NCBI RefSeq assembly: GCF_019669905.1
Contig: NZ_AP019777.1
Span: forward strand, 2,294,001-2,358,000
DNA length: 64,000 nucleotides
Source of the DNA: Methylomonas koyamae
GTDB taxonomy: Bacteria; Pseudomonadota; Gammaproteobacteria; Methylococcales; Methylomonadaceae
Direction: 5' to 3'
The notes under the pieces were generated by a model. The model was not told where the DNA came from, searched no databases, and saw nothing but the letters and a program-made list of their open reading frames with translations. Of the stretch, positions 54,441 through 64,000 are shown piece after piece; within the stretch, counting starts at the first letter, position 1, and each line of letters begins with the position of its first letter. The translations under genes were made by a program, and so were the position numbers.

Positions 54441-54475
54441 GGATAGGTTTTAACTCATCTTAACGAGAGATTTGC

Positions 54476-55357
54476 ATGATTCAAGGTAGTATTGTTGCGC
54501 TGATTACCCCGATGCTGGAAGACGGTGCGGTGGATGAGGCCAGCTTAAAAAACCTGGTGGAATTTCATATAGAGCAGGGCAGCGACGCATTGGTGGCGGT
54601 CGGTACCACCGGCGAATCGGCAACTCTCGACGAAGACGAACATTGCGCAGTCATCAAATTCGTCGTCGATTGCGTAGCCGGCCGGATACCCGTCATCGCC
54701 GGCACCGGCGCCAACTGCACCCGCGAAGCGATTCGCTTGACAGAGCGAGCCAAGCAAGTCGGGGCGGACGCCTGTCTGCTGGTCACGCCTTATTACAACA
54801 AACCGACTCAGGAAGGCTTGTATCTGCATTACAAGGCAGTGGCGGAGGCGGTGGACATCCCGCAGATTTTGTACAACGTGCCCGGCCGCACCGGGTGCGA
54901 TTTGCTACCGGAAACGGTAGGTCGATTGTCTAACATAGACAATATCGTCGGCGTCAAAGAGGCCACCGGTAAACTGGAGCGCGTCGAGCAAATCCGCAAT
55001 CTGGCTGGCGCCGGATTTGCGCTTTACACCGGCGACGACGCCACCAGTTGCGAATTCTGCCTGATGGGCGGCAACGGCAGTATTACCGTGACCGGCAACG
55101 TAGCGCCGCGGTTGCTGCATCAGATGTTGGCCGCTGCGCTCCGCGGCGACCGCGCCGAAGCCGAGGCGATAGACGCCCGCCTGGCCGGTTTGCATAGCGC
55201 ACTGTTCATTCAATCCAACCCAATCCCGGTGAAATGGGCCGTTGCGGAAATGGGCCTGATCGGCAAAGGCATCCGCCTGCCGCTGACCTGGCTCAGCGCG
55301 GAGTGTTTCGATACCGTGCGGGCGGCAATGCGGCAAGCCGGCGTTCTGCCCTCATGA
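54476..55357 (+). CDS. dapA: 4-hydroxy-tetrahydrodipicolinate synthase
   Basis: Condenses pyruvate with aspartate semialdehyde, the first step to diaminopimelate and lysine. 293 residues of TIM-barrel type; [15 protein letters not shown], the catalytic Tyr in [12 protein letters not shown] and [11 protein letters not shown], and the Schiff-base lysine in VGVKEATG. Followed by bamC with overlapping stop/start, the same pair as in E. coli. Confidence 0.96.
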   Translation: MIQGSIVALITPMLEDGAVDEASLKNLVEFHIEQGSDALVAVGTTGESATLDEDEHCAVIKFVVDCVAGRIPVIAGTGANCTREAIRLTERAKQVGADACLLVTPYYNKPTQEGLYLHYKAVAEAVDIPQILYNVPGRTGCDLLPETVGRLSNIDNIVGVKEATGKLERVEQIRNLAGAGFALYTGDDATSCEFCLMGGNGSITVTGNVAPRLLHQMLAAALRGDRAEAEAIDARLAGLHSALFIQSNPIPVKWAVAEMGLIGKGIRLPLTWLSAECFDTVRAAMRQAGVLPS

Positions 55358-56088
55358 AATTAGCGATATTTCCGCGGCTGGCGTTAGCCGGCGCTTTCGT
55401 CTGCGGTTTGCCGGCTTGCAGTTACATCAAAAGCTGGTTTCCGGACAAAGAGCGGGATTACCAATTTACCAACGAAATTCCGGAATTGGTGATCCCGGAT
55501 GATCTGAAACACAAAACCCTGGCGACGCGGCCCGCTACCACGCCGGCACCGGTAGCGGCCGAGGCGGTTGCCTCGGCAACTACGGAAACAAGCGCCGCCA
55601 AAGCCGAGCAGGCCGACACCGAAAACCGGGCTTCCGTGCGCTCGGCTAAGGCGGCCGAAACCGCGGAGCCGGCGCCGGCCCCGCGCCCGGCAGGCACGCC
55701 CGGCGTCAGCAGTTTGCAAATCGACCAATCCGCTCAGCAAGCCTGGTGGCTGGTGGGCAAAGCTTTGAGCCGGCAAAAAATGGAGGTCGTCGAACGCAAC
55801 GTCGACAAACGCTATTTCTTCGTCAAATACGACCCGAATGCCGTCAAACCGGAAGACGGCTCGTTTTGGGACGAAATTAACTTCCTGTTCGGCGAAGACC
55901 CTAGCCGGGAGCAGGAGTACAGGATTAGCGTCAACGAGCTGGACGCCCAAACGGCCGAAGTCACCGTGCAAGACGAGTCCGGCGTTACGCTGTCCAACGA
56001 GGTCGCCACCTCTTTACTCAGATTAATTACCGACGGCATCAAACAGGATTTGTCGGCGGAACCCACGGAAGCGCCGGCCGAGAAATAA
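55354..56088 (+). CDS. bamC: Outer membrane assembly lipoprotein BamC (NlpB)
   Basis: 244 residues, lipobox LPAC near residue 22, then the conserved N-terminal tail ([16 protein letters not shown]) that binds BamD. After an Ala/Pro-rich linker (about 55-115) one helix-grip domain is seen (about 115-235, [18 protein letters not shown], ending LLRLITDGI). E. coli BamC has two such domains and 344 residues, so this copy is shorter. Confidence 0.88.
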   Translation: MKLAIFPRLALAGAFVCGLPACSYIKSWFPDKERDYQFTNEIPELVIPDDLKHKTLATRPATTPAPVAAEAVASATTETSAAKAEQADTENRASVRSAKAAETAEPAPAPRPAGTPGVSSLQIDQSAQQAWWLVGKALSRQKMEVVERNVDKRYFFVKYDPNAVKPEDGSFWDEINFLFGEDPSREQEYRISVNELDAQTAEVTVQDESGVTLSNEVATSLLRLITDGIKQDLSAEPTEAPAEK

Positions 56089-56170
56089 CCGTCTGCGCCA
56101 AATTTGCGTCCGGCGGCCATGCCGGCGCGGCAAGCACCTCTATTTTGCGTTACAAACCTTCGAATTTACT

Positions 56171-60058
<3,888 letters not shown>

Positions 60059-60079
60059 GCCGTCTCGCCCAGGTCGGAT

Positions 60080-60511
60080 TTACTGCGGGTCGAGGTCCGA
60101 AATCAGTCTTTTCCCGAGGCTGACCACATCGTCCGGCAGGTAACCCAGGCTTTGGTAAAACGCCAGCGCGGTATCGTTGCCGACGCGAACTTGCAGGTTC
60201 AGTTTAGGGCAGCCGCGCTTGGCCAGTTCCGTTTCCGCGGCGTGCATCAACTGCCTGCCCAGCGCCGACCGGCGTTTATCCGGCGCAACGGCAAGATAGT
60301 TGACCCAGCCGCGGTGGCCATCGTAACCGGCCATTACGCTACCGATGATGTTTTGGTCGGCATCGACGCCGACCAGGAATAATTCCGGTTGTACGTCCAG
60401 CTTGCGCTCGATGTCCAGATATGGGTTGTTCCAGGGGCGCAGCAGTCCGCATGCCTGCCATAGCTGGATGATCGGCTCTTGGTCTTCCGGCCGGTAAGGT
60501 CGAATTTTCAT
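60080..60511 (-). CDS. GNAT acetyltransferase, YpeA-like
   Basis: 143 residues; GNAT core with VAPDKRRSALGRQLMHAAE and the end GNDTALAFYQSLGYLPDDVVSLGKRL. E. coli YpeA is 141 residues and very similar in layout; substrate unknown. The start MKIRPYRPEDQEPI is chosen because the longer frame to 61072 would run through the opposing kinase gene. Confidence 0.85.
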   Translation of the reverse strand: MKIRPYRPEDQEPIIQLWQACGLLRPWNNPYLDIERKLDVQPELFLVGVDADQNIIGSVMAGYDGHRGWVNYLAVAPDKRRSALGRQLMHAAETELAKRGCPKLNLQVRVGNDTALAFYQSLGYLPDDVVSLGKRLISDLDPQ

Positions 60512-60658
60512 GTCAACTTGGGCTCCGGCTGTCCGGTGTCGGCGAATGTAGTGATGGCGAATTGCCCGGTTCATAGGTGCGATCCAGAAAGTGAATTTTT
60601 CCTGTGGCTGCAATTCGGCCCACGCCGGATAATATCCGGTTTTGAGCGTCACGGTGCA

Positions 60659-61969
60659 ATGAGTCTTCGCTACCAGATTATCTTTCGCGTGTTGTTGTCG
60701 TCGATCTGCATTTTGCTGTTGGGAGGGGCAATGGCGATATGGCAGGCCCGGCAGGCAGTGGCAAAAGAAGTCGACGCTTCCATACACTTGGCGCTGCAAC
60801 TCATTACGTTGGGGATTGCCGACACTCCGGTATTTCAACAAAGCAACGATTTGTCGCGATTCAGCGCCCTGCGCCAGACCCGGCACTTGACCATCCAGCT
60901 GCAAAAACCGGACGGGCAGTTGATTCATTTTGCCGGCGAAGCCCTGCCGAGCGATCCCGAGGAAATGCCCCCCGCCTGGTTCATTGGTCTGGTGAAAAGC
61001 GATTATCCCCAGGTGGAACACCAGTTGAAAACCGAAGACGGGCAGGAGCTGAAACTGATTATTCAGGCGCAACCGCTGGACGAGATTACCGAAGTCTGGG
61101 GTGAAAGCGTCGCTTTTTTAGCGTCGATTTCGCTGCTGACCTTATTGACTTTTTTGGCCGTGAATCTGGTGTTCAACAAGTCGTTACAGTCGATTGCCGT
61201 CATTGTCGACGCTTTGCGCGTCATCGAGACCGGCCAGTACCGGCATAAGCTGCCGCCGTTTTCCACCCAGGAATTCGATGACATTGCCAATGCGATCAAC
61301 CATATGACCGCGGAACTGGAAAAAGCCCGCCAGGATAACCGGGCGCTGACCCAACATTCTCTGGCGATCCAGGAAGAGGAGCGCCGGCGCTTGTCTCAGG
61401 AACTGCACGACGAATTCGGCCAGTCCTTGACGGCCATCAAGGTGATGGCCGTAACCGCTAGTCACCAAAAAGCCGACACGGCCAAGATCAGCGCCTCGAT
61501 CAGCGAGATTTGCGATCATTTAATGACCGTGGTGCGCTCGATGATGCAGCAATTGCACCCATTAGTGCTTAGCGAGTTGGGCTTGAAAGCGACATTGGAA
61601 GAAATGGTCAACCATTGGTCGGAACGGAATGCCGGCTTGCAGTTGAACATTCGTTGCAGCGATGCGGTCGACGGCCTGGATAAAAATCTTACGGTGCAGA
61701 TATTTCGCGTGATTCAAGAGTGCCTGACCAACGTCGTTCGCCACGCCGGCGCCCAGCGGGTGGTCATCGATCTTGATCGCGCGGAGGCGCCGGCGGCCTG
61801 TTTGCATCTGCGGGTTCAGGATGACGGCCAAGGCTGCGATCTGCAGGCGGTGAAGCGGGGGTTCGGATTGTTGGGGATTAAGGAGCGCATCAAGTCGTTG
61901 GACGGCGAATTGAAAGTTATCTCCAGTCCTGGGGCAGGTATGGTGGTGGATGCCAGGATTCCGCTGTGA
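60659..61969 (+). CDS. MoxY-like sensor histidine kinase
   Basis: 436 residues. Two membrane helices (about 8-28 and 150-172) flank a periplasmic domain resembling LapD/MoxY. Then HAMP (about 172-225), a HisKA_3 region with phospho-acceptor His250 in RLSQELHDEFGQSLTAIKVM, and an HATPase domain ending GFGLLGIKERIKSLDGELKV. The MoxY family controls methanol dehydrogenase genes in methylotrophs, but UhpB-type kinases share the architecture. Its stop overlaps the response regulator start. Confidence 0.82.
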   Translation: MSLRYQIIFRVLLSSICILLLGGAMAIWQARQAVAKEVDASIHLALQLITLGIADTPVFQQSNDLSRFSALRQTRHLTIQLQKPDGQLIHFAGEALPSDPEEMPPAWFIGLVKSDYPQVEHQLKTEDGQELKLIIQAQPLDEITEVWGESVAFLASISLLTLLTFLAVNLVFNKSLQSIAVIVDALRVIETGQYRHKLPPFSTQEFDDIANAINHMTAELEKARQDNRALTQHSLAIQEEERRRLSQELHDEFGQSLTAIKVMAVTASHQKADTAKISASISEICDHLMTVVRSMMQQLHPLVLSELGLKATLEEMVNHWSERNAGLQLNIRCSDAVDGLDKNLTVQIFRVIQECLTNVVRHAGAQRVVIDLDRAEAPAACLHLRVQDDGQGCDLQAVKRGFGLLGIKERIKSLDGELKVISSPGAGMVVDARIPL

Positions 61970-62616
61970 TGAAGAGCAAAATCAAGATATTGTTGGTCGA
62001 CGACCATTTGGTGGTGCGGGCCGGATTCAAGATGCTGTTGGCGGCCGGCGACGCAATTGAAGTGATAGGCGAGGCCGAACGCGGCGAACAGGCGATTCAA
62101 CTTTACCAGGAATTGAAACCCGATATCTTGGTGATGGATTTATCGATGCCGGGCATCGGCGGCCTGGAAACCATACGCCGCATCTGCCAGCGCGATCCGG
62201 CGGCGAAAATTTTGGTATTCAGCGTTCACCACGAACAGGTTTACGTTGGCCGGGCGCTGAATGCCGGCGCGCAAGGTTACATTACCAAAAACAGCGCGCC
62301 CGGCATCTTGGCCGAGGCGATCGCTGCGATTATGGACGGGGGTAGTTACGTCGAACAGGGTTTAATCAAAAGCCAACATCACAACGATGCCCCGCGCCCG
62401 GACCACCAGGCGGCGATCGCCGGTTTTTCGCCGCGGGAATTCGATGTGTTCAGTTTGTTGGCGCAAGGCATGACGGTGCATAAAATTGCCGACCAACTGT
62501 GTCTCGGTCATAAAACCGTGGCCAATTACGCCACGCAAATTAAGAAAAAGTTACAGGTCGATACCACGACCGAATTGGCGCATATCGCCGTCAATCTGGG
62601 CTTGACTCTGCGTTAA
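61966..62616 (+). CDS. NarL/MoxX-like response regulator
   Basis: 216 residues. Receiver domain with Asp58 (ILVMDLSMPG), LVDDHLVVRAGFKML at the N-terminus and the Lys in GYITKNSAPG. C-terminal LuxR-type helix-turn-helix (about 145-205, SPREFDVFSLLAQGMTVHKIADQLCLGHKTVANY). Coupled to the kinase by ATGA overlap, so a cognate pair. Targets unknown. Confidence 0.9.
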   Translation: MMKSKIKILLVDDHLVVRAGFKMLLAAGDAIEVIGEAERGEQAIQLYQELKPDILVMDLSMPGIGGLETIRRICQRDPAAKILVFSVHHEQVYVGRALNAGAQGYITKNSAPGILAEAIAAIMDGGSYVEQGLIKSQHHNDAPRPDHQAAIAGFSPREFDVFSLLAQGMTVHKIADQLCLGHKTVANYATQIKKKLQVDTTTELAHIAVNLGLTLR

Positions 62617-62638
62617 GGCCTCAGCCAAGCCCGGCGCT

Positions 62639-63469
62639 TCAATCCAGCAGCCCGTCGAGTTCCGATTTTTGCGCGAGAACGGCGGGCATTTTTTCGGCCA
62701 GTAGAACCGAGTCTAATTTCAGCAGGGCGGTAACGTTGCTAGGAAGGCCGGACAGTATCTCTTCGTGGTCCAGACCGCGATCTTGCCGATCGCTAATCCA
62801 GCCGGCCAGATATACCGCGCCGCTCAATTTGCTCGGCGGTTCCGCCAACCAAGGTTCTGCCGACTGCTCGAGCGTTTCGATCAATATATCGGCGAATCGC
62901 CAACGCCGGCATAGTTCGGCGCAGACTTGGTGGCTGGTAAAACCCAGACGGTTTTTCTCGATGTCCGGACGCGCGGAGCCGGCTTTGACGTGTTGGTCGA
63001 CTTCGTTGGCTTCGCTCGGGCAGGCGATGTGAATCAACACGTTACCCAGATTGGCGAGCAGGCCGGCAGTGTATGCGATATCGCCGGCCGCGCCGGCTTG
63101 TTCCGCCAACCATTTGCTATAGGCCGCAGTGCGAAAACTGTTTTGCCAACTGCGTTTTATGTCGAAATTTTTTATGTCGGGCGTCGCGGCGACGATGCCG
63201 GATGCAATCACCAAGGTTTTCAGTTGGTTGAGTCCCAACATGGAAACGGCTTCGTTGATGGAACCGATTTTTCGCGACAAGCCGAAGTGTGCCGAATTGA
63301 CCAGACGCAGAATTTTGAGTGCGATGACTTGTTCTTTCTCAACGTCCTTGGCGATGTTGAGCATGTCCGCATGCGGATCGTTCAGTTGGTTGATGATGGA
63401 TCTGACGACCTCGGGAACTTGAGGTATCTTGTGAAGTTGATCGAACAACTGGTTTATCGAAGTGGGCAT
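62639..63469 (-). CDS. HDOD domain protein
   Basis: 276 residues, HDOD domain from about 15 to 210 (IPQVPEVVRSIINQLN, ILRLVNSAHFGLSRKIGSINEAVSMLGLNQLKTLV). Third HDOD protein of the window. A 9-bp inverted repeat lies directly upstream of its ribosome site. Confidence 0.87.
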   Translation of the reverse strand: MPTSINQLFDQLHKIPQVPEVVRSIINQLNDPHADMLNIAKDVEKEQVIALKILRLVNSAHFGLSRKIGSINEAVSMLGLNQLKTLVIASGIVAATPDIKNFDIKRSWQNSFRTAAYSKWLAEQAGAAGDIAYTAGLLANLGNVLIHIACPSEANEVDQHVKAGSARPDIEKNRLGFTSHQVCAELCRRWRFADILIETLEQSAEPWLAEPPSKLSGAVYLAGWISDRQDRGLDHEEILSGLPSNVTALLKLDSVLLAEKMPAVLAQKSELDGLLD

Positions 63470-63480
63470 GTCCTAAATCC

Positions 63481-63511
63481 TTAGAGTGCTTTGATGGAAT
63501 GTGCACTCTAA
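63481..63511. promoter_or_regulatory. Inverted repeat just upstream of the HDOD start
   Basis: TTAGAGTGC (63481-63489) and GCACTCTAA (63503-63511), 13-base loop. In the transcript of the HDOD gene this hairpin ends next to the Shine-Dalgarno (GGATTTAGGAC before ATG), so it could affect translation; it could also be an operator. Confidence 0.45.
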
Positions 63512-63540
63512 GTATAGCCGGCCGTCGCCGGATTTATCGG

Positions 63541-63585
63541 GTTCCGAGGGAGGCTGGCTTCGTGGCGAAGCCAGCCTCCCGGAAC
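63541..63585. terminator. Strong hairpin after the chemoreceptor gene
   Basis: A perfect 15-bp stem (63548-63562 with 63566-63580, loop TGG), extended by GTTCC/GGAAC outside. Sits 10 bases past the MCP stop. No T-run follows on the minus strand. Confidence 0.6.
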
Positions 63586-63595
63586 GCCGGTCGAG

Positions 63596-64000
63596 CTAGG
63601 TCTTGAAGTTACCTACCATAGAACGCAATTGATCGGCCAAAGCCAATAACTCGTGGCAGGCTTCGGCGGTATTTTTTGCGCCGACCGAAGTCTCCTCGGA
63701 TACGCGGCTGATATTGCTGATGTTGCGGTTGATTTCTTCCGCGACCGCGGTTTGTTCCTCGGCGGCACTGGCGATCTGGTTGTTCATGTCGTTGATCGTG
63801 TCTATGCGCTCGCTGATCGACGTAATCGAGCCGCCGGCGGATGCCGCTTGTTCGACGCTGGATGTCGCGCGGCTTCTGCCGTTTTCCATTACCGCCACGG
63901 CTTGCTTGGCCCGGTCTTGTAAGCGTTCGATGGTTTTTTGAATTTCCAACGTGGAGTTTTGGGTGCGGCTGGCCAGGGTTCTGACTTCATCGGCAACCAC
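63596..64000 (-). CDS. Methyl-accepting chemotaxis protein, C-terminal part only
   Basis: 134 residues of the cytoplasmic signalling domain; the gene continues past the window. VADEVRTLASRTQNSTLEIQ is the classic end of the MCP signalling hairpin (the preceding tip that binds CheA/CheW is outside). The remainder is a heptad-repeat coiled coil (ASAAEEQTAVAEEINRNI) and ends without a CheR/CheB pentapeptide. Confidence 0.93.
   Translation of the reverse strand: MVADEVRTLASRTQNSTLEIQKTIERLQDRAKQAVAVMENGRSRATSSVEQAASAGGSITSISERIDTINDMNNQIASAAEEQTAVAEEINRNISNISRVSEETSVGAKNTAEACHELLALADQLRSMVGNFKT

Noticed and set aside
60512-61072. 330-residue form of the GNAT protein
   Set aside because: The extra 187 residues are antisense to the start of the kinase gene and show no conserved domain.

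Overview
The window is a chromosomal segment of a GC-rich gammaproteobacterium. The NirB/NirD, YgfZ/YgfX, AlgU-MucA-MucB-MucD, AlaC-Hom-ThrC-RecJ and DapA-BamC-PurL groupings are all of gammaproteobacterial type. A sensor kinase/regulator pair resembling methylotroph MoxY/MoxX suggests a Methylococcales-like methanotroph. That placement is inference from protein character; there is no marker gene to confirm it.

Layout. 1-13.5 kb is host: nirB (5' cut) and nirD, a PhzF-like protein, a DEAD-box helicase, heme A synthase, HDOD signalling proteins, ygfZ divergent from ygfX, a GAF-GGDEF diguanylate cyclase, a small secreted protein, a TraT-like lipoprotein and ychF. A CAU-anticodon tRNA with a consensus promoter follows. 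About 13.6-31.66 kb is an integrated element inserted just behind that tRNA. From 31.7 kb host DNA resumes: nadB facing the envelope-stress operon rpoE/algU-mucA-mucB-mucD, cysteine synthase, an uncharacterised four-gene envelope cluster, a PfkB kinase, an ATP-grasp/DUF2817/GNAT-C39 peptide-chemistry cluster, alaC, hom, thrC, recJ, a GT39 glycosyltransferase, a PAP2 phosphatase, dapA, bamC, purL, a GNAT protein, a two-component system, a third HDOD protein and the end of a chemoreceptor gene.

The element is the most unusual part. It has a P4-type tyrosine integrase, an AlpA-like regulator, a chain of small translationally coupled genes including an Icd/Ash-like one, a Toprim primase, a DUF927-type helicase, and a 380-bp gene-free block full of GGGGA/TCCCC motifs that looks like a replication origin. 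It also has a C4-like structured RNA candidate, a serine recombinase with a four-copy upstream repeat, and a solitary gvpU homologue. At its right end lie three large intact overlapping genes (852, 570 and 816 codons) that look like phage DNA-ejection (internal virion) proteins, the first with a lytic transglycosylase domain. There is no capsid, portal, terminase, tail or holin gene. The simplest reading is a phage satellite that replicates itself, borrows a helper's particle and supplies its own ejection proteins; a deletion-derived prophage is the main alternative.

Element boundaries are not fully resolved. A 19-bp direct repeat lies just inside both ends (probable integrase arm sites), and a strong terminator at the right end looks like the displaced terminator of the tRNA gene, but no long duplicated tRNA 3' end is visible. 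No CRISPR array and no complete IS element were seen.
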